From contig MKTT01000076.1 of the NCBI GenBank assembly GCA_001898385.1, positions 1-64,000 of the forward strand: a DNA stretch of 64,000 nucleotides. The letters run 5' to 3'. The translations under genes and the position numbers were made by a program. Positions 9,806-17,886 of this stretch are shown piece after piece (the stretch's first letter is position 1; each line of letters starts with the position of its first letter). The notes under the pieces were generated by a model that worked only from the letters and a program-made list of their open reading frames with translations, was not told the DNA's origin and made no database searches. This stretch comes from Planctomycetales bacterium 71-10. Its GTDB lineage: Bacteria > Planctomycetota > Planctomycetia > Isosphaerales > Isosphaeraceae.

Positions 9806-10726
9806 GTGGTCGACTTGCGCGTGAGCCTGGGCCGGTTGGAGTTGAGGAACCCGGTCCTGACGGCGTCCGGGACGTTCGGCTACGTCCGCGAGATGGCGGG
9901 CTTCGTCCGGCTCGACCGCCTCGGCGGGGTGGTCCCCAAGACGGTGACCCAGCGCCCGAGGGCGGGCAACCCGACGCCCCGGACCGTCGAGACTCGCGCG
10001 GGCCTGCTCAACGCGATCGGCCTGGACAACGACGGCATCGACCACTTCCGCGAGCATCACCTGCCCTACCTGCGGACGATCGGGACGGCGGTCGTGGCGA
10101 ACATCGCCGGCGAGGACGAGGACCAGTTCGTCGCGATGGCCGAGGCCCTGGGCGGTGAGCCCGGCCTGGCGGCGGTCGAGCTGAACGTCTCCTGCCCGAA
10201 CGTCAGCCACGGCCTCGACCTGGGCGTCGACGCCGCCGCCGTCGGCCGGCTGGTCGGCCGGGTCCGGGCGGCCTGCCCGCTGCCGATCCTCGCCAAGCTC
10301 ACCCCGAACGTCACCGACATCGTCCCGATCGCCGCCGCCGCCGCCGAGGCCGGGGCCGACGCGGTGACGCTCATCAACACCGTGCGCGGGATGGCGATCG
10401 ACTGGCGCCGCCGACGGCCGATCCTCGCCAACGACGTCGGCGGCCTGAGCGGCCCGGCGATCAAGCCGATCGCCCTGCGGATCGTCTGGGACGTCGCGCG
10501 GGCCTTGCCCGGCCTGCCCATCGTGGCCGTCGGCGGGATCGCCGACGCCGACGACGCGCTGGAGTTCCTCGTCGCCGGCGCCTCGGCCGTCCAGGTGGGC
10601 ACCGCCACCTTCTACAACCCCCGCGCGGCCGAAGACGTCCTCGACGGCATGACCCGACGCCTCGACGAGGCGGGCGTCGCGAACGTCGGCGAAGTCATCG
10701 GCGCGGGCCGGTCGAACCGGGAGTGA
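9806..10726 (+). CDS. pyrD: dihydroorotate dehydrogenase, type 1B catalytic subunit
   Basis: 306 aa with a GTG start preceded by GAGAGGAG; the open frame extends upstream, but this start gives the usual class 1B length. PyrD oxidises dihydroorotate to orotate in pyrimidine synthesis using FMN. Visible hallmarks are the N-terminal LRNPVLTASGTFGY, the substrate loop with catalytic Cys (ELNVSCPNVSHG), KLTPNVTDI, and the C-terminal phosphate-binding GGIADADDALE and VQVGTATFYNP. Class 1B enzymes usually pair with an iron-sulphur PyrK subunit; no pyrK lies beside it here. Confidence 0.93.
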   Translation: MVDLRVSLGRLELRNPVLTASGTFGYVREMAGFVRLDRLGGVVPKTVTQRPRAGNPTPRTVETRAGLLNAIGLDNDGIDHFREHHLPYLRTIGTAVVANIAGEDEDQFVAMAEALGGEPGLAAVELNVSCPNVSHGLDLGVDAAAVGRLVGRVRAACPLPILAKLTPNVTDIVPIAAAAAEAGADAVTLINTVRGMAIDWRRRRPILANDVGGLSGPAIKPIALRIVWDVARALPGLPIVAVGGIADADDALEFLVAGASAVQVGTATFYNPRAAEDVLDGMTRRLDEAGVANVGEVIGAGRSNRE

Positions 10727-10734
10727 CTGGACGT

Positions 10735-11286
10735 TCAGCGACGGACGAGCAAGAGGATGGGGGCCAGCGCCACTCGGCAGGCCGCGCCGGCCAGGATGAA
10801 TGCCACGGCCCCGACCATCGCGGCCCCGATCTGGTCCTCGCCCGGATGCGCCGACAGGCCGGACGCCTGGGCCCAATGGACGACGACCCCGGACAGCCCG
10901 CCGATCATGAGCAGCCTGATCTTGGGGAGCGGGCCGAAGATCCAGGCGATCGCGGTGAAGAGGCCCAGGGTCGCCAGCAGCACGGCGGCCGTCGCCCCGG
11001 CGCAGGCGACGCCCACGACCGCCGCGGCGACGATCCCCGCGTATAGGCCGCCGGTGACGCCGCCGAAGGCGCCCGCCACCAGCGCGGCCATCAGCCCGAC
11101 CGCCATCGCGACGCCCCAGATGCTCCCCTCGCCCCCACCCCCGCCGCCGGAGTAGGACGTCGTCGGCTGCGCGGCCCTGGCGCGATCGGCCTGGCCGTTC
11201 CAGTAGCCGACGACCTCCAGGGCCGACTGCGGGGCACCCGTCGACCAACCCGAGTAGCCCGCCTGGTAGCCTCGGTCGTAGCTCAC
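10735..11286 (-). CDS. predicted multi-pass membrane protein of unknown function
   Basis: 183 aa. The N terminus (SYDRGYQAGYSGWSTG) is Tyr/Gly-rich and hydrophilic, followed by a short Gly run. Four or five hydrophobic Ala/Gly/Val-rich segments then fill the rest (from GSIWGVAMAVGLMAALV to AFILAGAACRVALAPIL). The GTG start at 11286 has GAGGGGGGA upstream; the frame stays open further but with no plausible protein. It converges on pyrD with an 8-nt gap. No family is recognised. Membrane localisation is inferred from hydrophobicity alone. Confidence 0.6.
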   Translation of the reverse strand: MSYDRGYQAGYSGWSTGAPQSALEVVGYWNGQADRARAAQPTTSYSGGGGGGEGSIWGVAMAVGLMAALVAGAFGGVTGGLYAGIVAAAVVGVACAGATAAVLLATLGLFTAIAWIFGPLPKIRLLMIGGLSGVVVHWAQASGLSAHPGEDQIGAAMVGAVAFILAGAACRVALAPILLLVRR

Positions 11287-11554
11287 GCGTCCCCCCTCAC
11301 GTCGGACGAAGACGTTCCTCCCCCGGCCGCAACTTCGCGGCGTCAGTATGGATCGACGACGGCGAGGCCCCGGCTTAAGGCGATCCGCGGCCGTCCTGAC
11401 GCGTCGCGCGGCCAATCGCCCCGCCCGGCATCGTCGCTCCTCGCCTCGCGCAACGGGAGGCGGGCGCGCCATGATCCTTGAGGGGATGGTAGATGAGGGG
11501 TGCATTACAAGAGTCCCGCCCGGTGGCCGACCCCCGTCCTGAGATGAGACCGTC

Positions 11555-14254
11555 ATGCACCGCAGGATCCCGCTCGCCCGGGCCACGCCTCGCCGACGGC
11601 CCGTGCGGCGTCTGCACTTCGACCCCCTGGAGCTGCGGGCCGTCCCCAGCGCCGCGGCCGAGTTCGCCGCGGCCTTCCCGCTCGGCGGCGCCGATGGGAC
11701 GGTGACCGTCCGCAAGGCGATCGCGGGATACAGCGAAGGGCCGGTCGTCGTCGGGTCGTTCACGGGGACCGTCGACTTCGACCCCGGCCCCGGCGTCTTC
11801 AACCTCACGAGCGCCGGCGGGGAGGACGCCTTCGTCGCGCGCTATGATCGGATGGGCCGCCTGCAATGGGCCCAGCGGTTCGGCGGCGAGGGTGACGACC
11901 GGGCGAACGACGTCATCGCCCCCTACAACGGCGACGTCACCGTCGTCGGATCGTTCTCCGGCACGGTCACCTATCGAGATCACGTCACCTGGTACGAATT
12001 CCATCAAATCCAGAGCGAGGGGGGGACTGACGCCTTCGTACTGGCCATGAGCCCGTACACCGAAGGCGAGTTCCGATACGTCAGGTCCTTCGGCGGCGCG
12101 GGGGACGACGAGGCGAATGGGCTGGCCTACTCGTCGTATGGCGACATGGTGATCGTCGGATCGTTCTCCGGCACGGCGAACTTCGACCCGTACTATCGCC
12201 TGGCCGGGTCGCCCCACACGTTGACCTCGGCGGGGGGTACGGACGCCTTCCTGCTCTCCATCGGCATGGGGGCCTCCTGGTGGGAGCCGTCGTCCGTGGT
12301 GGTCCGCGCGGGGGGGCCCGGCGACGACGCGGCGCTGGCGGTCAACTGGGACCGCAGCGGCGGCGACTCCTTCAGCCCCGGGAACGGCCTGCCCATCCTG
12401 GGGACGTTCACGGGGACGGCCGACCTCAGCTTCGAGGACGGGCTCCACGTCGCGACGTTCTACACCCGCGAGGGGCCCGACTACCGCACCAGCGCCGGCG
12501 GCCGGGACGTCTTCGTGGCCCGGGTGGTCGGGGGCTCGATCGAGCCGGTGTTCCTCAAGACCTTCGGCGGCCCCGGCGACGAGAGGCCGACGGCCCTGAC
12601 CATCGTCAATGAAGGGGCGACGGCGTATTCCCAGGGCCATTTCTATTACTACGTCGCCGGCGCATTCGAGGGCGAGGCCCGGTTCGACGACGGGGCCGCG
12701 GGCGGTCGCGTCTCGGCCGGCGGGTCCGACGGCTTTCTCGCCCGCTACGACGCCCACGACGGCGCGCTCGACTGGGTCGCGACCCTGGCCGGGCCGGGGG
12801 ACGACTCGGTCGAGGTCATCGTCTCCGACTCGACGGGGGTCTCCGCGACGGGAGGGTTCACCGGCGGCCTGGACTTCGACCCGGGCGCGGGCGCGACCGT
12901 CCTCCAGGGCGGAGCGGCCGGCTCGGCCTTCCTCTGGAGGCTGACCGGCGACGGCGCCCTCGATTCGGCGCGGGCCTTCGGGGGGGGCGGATCGTCGCGG
13001 GGCCTCGGCCTGACCTATGTGGGATGGGACGAATTCTTCGTCGCCGTTCGATTCGCCGGACCCGTCGACTTCGACCCGGGCCCGAAGACGAGCCTCGTCG
13101 CCTCGACCGGCGCGTCGGACGGATTCTTCGCCAAGTTCCAGACGATGCCGGACATGCTCCCGATCGCCGGGGATGATATGTACCGGGTGACGGCCGGTCA
13201 GGAGCTGGCGGTCCAGCGGTACGACTCCTGGGGCTACGGGCCGATCCCGGGCGGCCTCCTCGTCAACGATCGCACCCGCCGGGGCACCGATTCGGGGGTG
13301 GTCCAGCGGCTCACCTTCACGAAAGGCGGCTACTTCACCGTCTGGGAGTACAGCGGGGCGTTTTCCTACGAGCCCGTCGCAGGGTTCGCGGGCGTCGACT
13401 CGTTCACGTACCAACTCCGAGACGGCGACCTGCTGTCCAACGTCGCGACCGTCTCCTTCGACGTGGTCCCGGCGGGCCCCGCGCCCGCGGCCCGGTCCGA
13501 TCACGCGGTCGACCTCGGCACGGGCGGCGTGTGGAGTTGGTCGGCCGTCGGCGGCTGGGCCCAGGTCTCCACCCTTGATGCGGAGGGCGTGGCCACCGGG
13601 CCGGACGGGCGGATCTACCTCGACCTCGGCCCGCGCGGCCTCTGGTCGTGGGCCGACGGCGGCTATCGCAAGATCAACGAGGCCGACCCCCAGGCGATCG
13701 TCGCCGGCCCGGACGGCTCGCTCGCGGTCGACTACGGCCCGTACGGCCTCTGGACCTGGTCGGGCGACGTCGTGAGCCGGCTCAACGCCGCGGATCCGGA
13801 GGGGGCCGTGTTCGCCCCCGACGGCTCGCTCTACGTCGATTACGGCCGCTACGGGCTCTGGGCCTGGCGCCGGGGGGCCGGATTTCGGCAGGTCAACGCC
13901 GCGGACCCCGAGGGCCTCGCCGCGGGCCCGGGCGGCGTCCTCTACGTCGACTTCGGCCCGTTCGGGCTGTGGGATTATCGCGACGGCCGGGGCTTCCTCC
14001 GGTTGAACGACGCGAACGCCCGGTCCCTCGCGGTCGCGGCCGACGGCACACTGCTCGCCGACTTCGGCCCATACGGCCTCTGGGCTCGCCGCGAACTCTC
14101 CGGCTTCGTCCGATTGAACGCCGCGGCCCCCCGCAGGATGGCCCTCGGCTCCTCGGGCGTCCTCTACGTCGACTTCGGCGCCGAGGGCTACTCCCGATGG
14201 CTCGACGGCGGCTTAAGCCGGATCGCCCACGCCGGGCCCGGCTCCCAGGTTTGA
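11555..14254 (+). CDS. large secreted protein: LEPR-XLL-like N terminus, SBBP-like repeats, cadherin-like domain, C-terminal tandem repeats
   Basis: 899 aa. The Arg-rich N terminus with FDPLELRAVPSA resembles the planctomycete LEPR-XLL motif. Residues about 55-530 hold repeats of the pattern GSFTGTVDFDPGPG...TSAGGEDAFVARYD...FGGEGDD, like SBBP/beta-propeller blades. A cadherin/VCBS-like domain follows (DDMYRVTAGQELAV to FTYQLRDGDLLSNVATVSF). From about 650 to the end there are seven repeats of about 36 residues with the core DxGPYGLWxW...LNAADPEG...PDGSLYVD, suggesting a second propeller. It is probably exported and surface-associated. The 3' end overlaps the convergent methyltransferase gene by 42 nt. 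Confidence 0.85.
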   Translation: MHRRIPLARATPRRRPVRRLHFDPLELRAVPSAAAEFAAAFPLGGADGTVTVRKAIAGYSEGPVVVGSFTGTVDFDPGPGVFNLTSAGGEDAFVARYDRMGRLQWAQRFGGEGDDRANDVIAPYNGDVTVVGSFSGTVTYRDHVTWYEFHQIQSEGGTDAFVLAMSPYTEGEFRYVRSFGGAGDDEANGLAYSSYGDMVIVGSFSGTANFDPYYRLAGSPHTLTSAGGTDAFLLSIGMGASWWEPSSVVVRAGGPGDDAALAVNWDRSGGDSFSPGNGLPILGTFTGTADLSFEDGLHVATFYTREGPDYRTSAGGRDVFVARVVGGSIEPVFLKTFGGPGDERPTALTIVNEGATAYSQGHFYYYVAGAFEGEARFDDGAAGGRVSAGGSDGFLARYDAHDGALDWVATLAGPGDDSVEVIVSDSTGVSATGGFTGGLDFDPGAGATVLQGGAAGSAFLWRLTGDGALDSARAFGGGGSSRGLGLTYVGWDEFFVAVRFAGPVDFDPGPKTSLVASTGASDGFFAKFQTMPDMLPIAGDDMYRVTAGQELAVQRYDSWGYGPIPGGLLVNDRTRRGTDSGVVQRLTFTKGGYFTVWEYSGAFSYEPVAGFAGVDSFTYQLRDGDLLSNVATVSFDVVPAGPAPAARSDHAVDLGTGGVWSWSAVGGWAQVSTLDAEGVATGPDGRIYLDLGPRGLWSWADGGYRKINEADPQAIVAGPDGSLAVDYGPYGLWTWSGDVVSRLNAADPEGAVFAPDGSLYVDYGRYGLWAWRRGAGFRQVNAADPEGLAAGPGGVLYVDFGPFGLWDYRDGRGFLRLNDANARSLAVAADGTLLADFGPYGLWARRELSGFVRLNAAAPRRMALGSSGVLYVDFGAEGYSRWLDGGLSRIAHAGPGSQV

Positions 14255-14998
14255 CACGGCCCCCGTCCGTGAAGGCCGGCGGAACACGCGATAGATCGTC
14301 CCCGGCCGGCGCTCGCCGGCCTCGTCGACGGTCGACGTCGCCTCGGCCTCGCAGCCGAGCCCGCGCGGCGGGAGTTCGGCGGGGAAGTCCTCGGCCGAGG
14401 CGCGGTAAGGCGTCGCCAGGATCGCCTCACCGCCGGGGGCGAGGAGCTTCGCCAGCACGTCGGCGACCAGCGGCACGAGCTTCCGCTCGTAGAGCACATC
14501 GGCCGCGATGATCCGCGCGAACGATAGCGGGGGGGGCTCGCGCCAGTCGAGGAGGAGGTAGTCGGCCCGCTTCTCCGGCAGCCCGCCCTCGGCGACGCTC
14601 CGCCGGATGAAGGCGAAGGCGGCGGGGTCGTAGTCGCTGAACCGGACCCGGAACCCCAGCGCCAGGGCGGCGAGCCCGCCCAGGCCCAGGCCGCAGCCCA
14701 GTTCCAGGACCTCGTCGTCGCCCGGGTCGACGCCGCCCCAGCGGTCGAAGACCGCCTCGGCGAGCATCCGCGCGCCGGGCCAGAGGTAGGCCCAGTAGGG
14801 CATGTAGTCGTCGGCCTGGTTCCGGGCGTGGACCGCGGGGTCGTCGAGCAGGCGATCGGGCTCGACGGGACGAGCCAGGCGCAGGGCGCGGCCGGCGATT
14901 GCGAACGTCGAGACGGTCGTCGGTCCCCGGTATTCGGGCGGGCTTGACGGCGACCCTAGAGTTGGAACGGGATGCAACGGCGACGGTTTATGGATCAA
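14213..14998 (-). CDS. class I SAM-dependent methyltransferase
   Basis: 261 aa. Motif I is VLELGCGLGLGGLAALALG; motif II is FSDYDPAAFAF; then LLLDWREPPPLSFARIIAADVLYE and LAPGGEAILATP. The MPYWAYLWPGARMLAEAV segment before motif I is typical of the NNMT/METTL (protein lysine methyltransferase-like) group, so the substrate may be a protein, but this is inference. The start ATG lies only 17 nt from the divergent thioesterase start, so regulatory sites of the two genes must overlap. The 3' end overlaps the convergent gene. Confidence 0.82.
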   Translation of the reverse strand: MIHKPSPLHPVPTLGSPSSPPEYRGPTTVSTFAIAGRALRLARPVEPDRLLDDPAVHARNQADDYMPYWAYLWPGARMLAEAVFDRWGGVDPGDDEVLELGCGLGLGGLAALALGFRVRFSDYDPAAFAFIRRSVAEGGLPEKRADYLLLDWREPPPLSFARIIAADVLYERKLVPLVADVLAKLLAPGGEAILATPYRASAEDFPAELPPRGLGCEAEATSTVDEAGERRPGTIYRVFRRPSRTGAVSNLGAGPGVGDPA

Positions 14999-15015
14999 CG
15001 GAGGTCGACTCGACG

Positions 15016-15543
15016 ATGGACGTGCCCAGGAGCGAGGATCCCATGGCCCCCCGCGCGGCGGTCGATTCCCGCGTGAGCCTCGCGATCCTCACCGTGCCGG
15101 GCGACGCGAACCCGTTCGGGACCCTGCACGGCGGGGTCATGCTGCGGATGGCGGACGAATGCGGCGCGGTCTCCGCCCTGCGGCACGTCGGCCGGGGGCA
15201 GGTGACGACGGCCGCGATGGACTCCATGACGTTCCTGTGCCCGGTGTACGTCGGCGAGCGGGTGGAGATCGTCGCCGAGGTCACGCACGCCGGCCGGACG
15301 TCGATCGAGACCCGCATCGAGATCTACGCCGAGGCGCTCCAGCACCCCGGCCGCCGCAAGGTCGGCTCGGGCTACGCGCTGTACGTGGCGCTCGACGACG
15401 AGGGGAAGCGGCCCCACGAGGTGCCGCCGCTCCTCTCCGTGACCGAGGCCGATCGGATCCGCGACGAGGCGGCGGCCGAACGGCAGGCGGTCCGCCTGGC
15501 CCGCCGCGAGGAGGCCAGGCGCCACAGCCGCGAATTCCTCTGA
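15016..15543 (+). CDS. acyl-CoA thioesterase, hotdog fold (YciA-like)
   Basis: 175 aa. The hotdog-fold signature of BACH/YciA-type thioesterases is clear: NPFGTLHGGVMLRMADECGA, then TTAAMDSMTFLCPVYVGERVEI and TSIETRIEIYAE. These cytosolic enzymes hydrolyse acyl-CoA to free acid and CoA. The start at 15016 has GGAGG about 11 nt upstream; ATG at 15043 is an alternative. The C-terminal 25 residues are Arg/Glu-rich and outside the domain. Confidence 0.88.
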   Translation: MDVPRSEDPMAPRAAVDSRVSLAILTVPGDANPFGTLHGGVMLRMADECGAVSALRHVGRGQVTTAAMDSMTFLCPVYVGERVEIVAEVTHAGRTSIETRIEIYAEALQHPGRRKVGSGYALYVALDDEGKRPHEVPPLLSVTEADRIRDEAAAERQAVRLARREEARRHSREFL

Positions 15544-15553
15544 CCCGGGCCGA

Positions 15554-15886
15554 TCAGGCCGGGGCCGAGGGGGTCGACTCCGCCGGCGTGGTCGTGGAGA
15601 CCGCGCCCGGGACCTCGAACTTGGGGACCGACTCGTCGACGGTCGAGGTCGACGGCCGGGGGGCGTCGTAGGTCATGGACGGCTTCGGGGCCTGGTACGG
15701 CGAGGTGTAGCTGGAGATCGACGAGGAGGCGTCGTCGAGGCCGCTGGTGACCTCGTTGAGCCCCTTCTTGAACTCGACGATCCCCTTCCCCAGGGACCGG
15801 CCCACCTCGGGGAGCCGCTTGCCGAACAGCAAGACGGCCAGCCCCATCACGATCATCATCTCCATCGGCCCGAGATTCGGCAGCAT
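15554..15886 (-). CDS. tatA: TatA/E-family twin-arginine translocase subunit
   Basis: 110 aa. The N-terminal helix (MEMMIVMGLAVLLFGKRLPEV) and the following amphipathic helix (GRSLGKGIVEFKKGLNEV) are classic TatA, with the FGxxxLPE turn. The C-terminal half is a Ser/Thr/Pro-rich tail without structure. TatA forms the pore-associated oligomer for export of folded proteins. It lies 61 nt downstream of a second TatA gene on the same strand. tatC is not in the window. Confidence 0.92.
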   Translation of the reverse strand: MLPNLGPMEMMIVMGLAVLLFGKRLPEVGRSLGKGIVEFKKGLNEVTSGLDDASSSISSYTSPYQAPKPSMTYDAPRPSTSTVDESVPKFEVPGAVSTTTPAESTPSAPA

Positions 15887-15947
15887 GCGGCAGGCTCCTC
15901 GGTTCGTGCGAGCGGTCGCGGGTCGGATCGGCTCGGATCGGCTCGGA

Positions 15948-16160
15948 TCAGGGGGCGGGCGGGGTGATCTTCTTGTCGGCCGCGTTGACGGCCTCGTCCA
16001 GCTCGTCCTCGATGCCGGCGACCCCCTTCTTGAACTCGGTGACGCTCTTGCCGAGCGATCGCATCACGCTGGGGAGGCGGTTGCCGAACATCAGCAGGGA
16101 GACGAACGCCACGACGAGCAGCTCGGTGGTGCCGAGGTTGGGCAGGAACGCGAAGGGCAT
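15948..16160 (-). CDS. tatA: TatA/E-family protein, second copy
   Basis: 70 aa. It keeps the TatA plan: short N terminus, hydrophobic helix (TTELLVVAFVSLLMFGNRLP), FGxxLP turn and amphipathic helix (SVMRSLGKSVTEFKKGVAGI). It is shorter than its neighbour and lacks the Ser/Pro tail. The shared SLGKxxxEFKKG segment suggests a tandem duplication. Whether one copy acts as TatB cannot be decided from sequence: the polar residue typical of TatA position 8 and the Glu of TatB are not distinctive here. Confidence 0.9.
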   Translation of the reverse strand: MPFAFLPNLGTTELLVVAFVSLLMFGNRLPSVMRSLGKSVTEFKKGVAGIEDELDEAVNAADKKITPPAP

Positions 16161-16224
16161 GGGTGGGTCCTCGGTCGGTCGGATCGATTCGGGTGGAGTC
16201 GGGGTCGGGTCGGTGGGGATCAGG

Positions 16225-16509
16225 TCAGGGCGTCGGGCCGGCGGCGATCAGGGTCCGCGTGACGATCCAGGCGGCGACGGCCGCGGCGGCGATCAGCGTC
16301 AGGCCCCAGAAGAGTCGGCCCCCGCGCGTCAGCGACGCCCCGAAGACGCGCCGGCGCGACGCCGGGGTAGGAGTGCGCCTCGACGTCCGGCGGACGGGGC
16401 TGATCCAGGGCATGACCGTCCGGGCGCGATCGCTCTTGAGCACGCCGGAGCGCCCGTAGAGCGCCAGGGCGACCATCGCGATCAAAACCAGTTCGCGGAA
16501 GCCGATCAT
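16225..16509 (-). CDS. small two-helix membrane protein with TatA-like N terminus
   Basis: 94 aa, ATG at 16509 with GAGG 6 nt upstream. The first helix (MIGFRELVLIAMVALALYGR) resembles a TatA N terminus, but the FG-LPE turn is replaced by YGRSGVLKSDRAR. An Arg-rich segment follows, and a second hydrophobic helix (LFWGLTLIAAAAVAAWIV) ends the protein, which TatA does not have. It lies on the same strand just upstream of the two tatA genes, so it may be a diverged Tat component or accessory. No family is firmly recognised. Confidence 0.6.
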   Translation of the reverse strand: MIGFRELVLIAMVALALYGRSGVLKSDRARTVMPWISPVRRTSRRTPTPASRRRVFGASLTRGGRLFWGLTLIAAAAVAAWIVTRTLIAAGPTP

Positions 16510-17142
16510 CGCGCCTCGCCCGTCGCTCGGGGGGGTAAGCTCGGGGGCCTCCGGGCGAGGACGCCGGGGCGAAGGCCCTTGCGGGGCGGGGGGCCGGGGG
16601 ATGTACGCACACGGGACGCCGCCGCGTTGATGGGGGCCGACAGATCGGCGCCGACCATAGGCCATTGCGTCTCGACAGGGACGACGCGGGTGGGCTGCTG
16701 ACTTCACCTCAATCGTACCGCCCCCCGCCCCCCTGTCAATCCCCCGGCCTCGCACGCGGCCCTCGGCCCGGCGTGACCTCGCGCGCGGCGTGACGGCCCG
16801 TCGCGTCGCCGCGACGCGACGGCCCCGCCCGGCGTCGCCCCCGATCATCGTCGCGCAGCCGCCGGCGCGTCGCCGGATCTCCCCGACGTTGAACTTCGTC
16901 ATCCACGCATCGTGCCACCCGCGGCCGGGCCCTAGAGTTCGCTCGTCCCGACCGCCGAGCCGCAGGGCCGCCGCCCGAGGCCGACGCGAGAGGACGAGCG
17001 GGAGCGGAACGGCGGACGATGCGGCCGAGAGGGGCCGCGAGGCGGGTGGCGATCGACGGTTCGCCGGCAGAAGCCGGCGGCGACGCCCCGGCCGCTCAGA
17101 GGACGAGCTGGGAGAGAGGTCGAAACAGCAAGGAATCGAAGT
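16510..17142. other. intergenic region between divergent tatA-like and PEP-CTERM genes
   Basis: About 630 nt without a supported gene. The minus-strand frame stays open through most of it but gives an Arg/Gly-rich translation typical of antisense or non-coding GC-rich DNA, with no domain. The region should carry divergent promoters for the genes on both sides. I see no strong sigma-70 match, repeat or riboswitch. Confidence 0.5.
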
Positions 17143-17814
17143 ATGAAGATTTGGAAACTGGTCCTGGCCCTGGGCGTCCTCCTGGCGGCTGCCGCGCGGT
17201 CCGACGCGGGGAGCATCGCGATCACCGACCTGTACAACACCGGCGTCGACGCGGCCCATAACCCCCTGGCGAACGGCGCGATCGACAACCACTACACCCT
17301 CTCGACCAACCCCTCGGGCGTCACGACCCCGATCGTCTACCGCAACCCCGCGTGGGTCGCGAACGCCCCGGCCTCCGGGAGCGACCTGGCCGCCCAGTGG
17401 ATCGCCCCCTCCTCGTCGAGCGTGCCCGATGGCACCTACACCTACACCACCAGCTTCACCCTCGGCGCCGGCGCCCTCATCCCGAGCGTCGAGATCGGCG
17501 GCCGGTTCACGGCCGACGACCAGATCATCAACGTCTATCTCAACGGCCACGCCCTGGGGATCGGGACGAGCGGCGACGAGATCTACGGCCACTGGTTCAA
17601 CTTCTCGATCGCCAACTCGGCCTACTTCCTCGCCGGGACGACGAACTACCTGGCCTTCGAGACCAAGAACACCCACGGCTCGGTCAACGGCCTCATCGTC
17701 CAGATGACCGGCTCGTACAACGCGGTCCCCGAGCCCGCCTCGGTCGCCATGATGGGCCTGGGGGGCGTCGCGGCCCTGGCCTTCGGCCGCCGCCGGATCA
17801 AGGCCCGCGCCTGA
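17143..17814 (+). CDS. PEP-CTERM sorting-domain protein
   Basis: 223 aa. A signal peptide (MKIWKLVLALGVLLAAAARSDA) precedes a mature region of about 165 residues with no recognised catalytic motif. The C terminus is a full PEP-CTERM sorting signal: VPEPAS, a hydrophobic helix (VAMMGLGGVAALAFG) and the basic tail RRRIKAR. Such proteins are processed by exosortase and usually end up in the extracellular matrix or on the surface. No exosortase gene lies nearby. A perfect 18-bp hairpin follows the gene. Confidence 0.9.
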   Translation: MKIWKLVLALGVLLAAAARSDAGSIAITDLYNTGVDAAHNPLANGAIDNHYTLSTNPSGVTTPIVYRNPAWVANAPASGSDLAAQWIAPSSSSVPDGTYTYTTSFTLGAGALIPSVEIGGRFTADDQIINVYLNGHALGIGTSGDEIYGHWFNFSIANSAYFLAGTTNYLAFETKNTHGSVNGLIVQMTGSYNAVPEPASVAMMGLGGVAALAFGRRRIKARA

Positions 17815-17835
17815 TCCCGGCCCGCCGCCGTTCCT

Positions 17836-17875
17836 GCGACGCGGCCCGAGGAGGCGACTCCTCGGGCCGCGTCGC
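17836..17875. terminator. perfect 18-bp inverted repeat, probable bidirectional terminator
   Basis: Two exactly complementary 18-nt arms (17836-17853 and 17858-17875) enclose a GCGA tetraloop. The hairpin lies in the 72-nt gap between convergent genes, 21 nt after one stop codon and 11 nt from the other. There is no clear T-run on either side, so it may stop transcription with Rho or act as an RNA 3'-end stabiliser. Confidence 0.75.
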
Positions 17876-17886
17876 TTCGAACGGGC

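Noticed and set aside
9653-11248. 531-codon minus-strand open frame
   Set aside because: Antisense to pyrD and out of frame with the membrane protein gene; no domain.
12193-12944. Small frames inside the large secreted protein gene
   Set aside because: Out-of-frame shadows of a gene with clear repeat structure.
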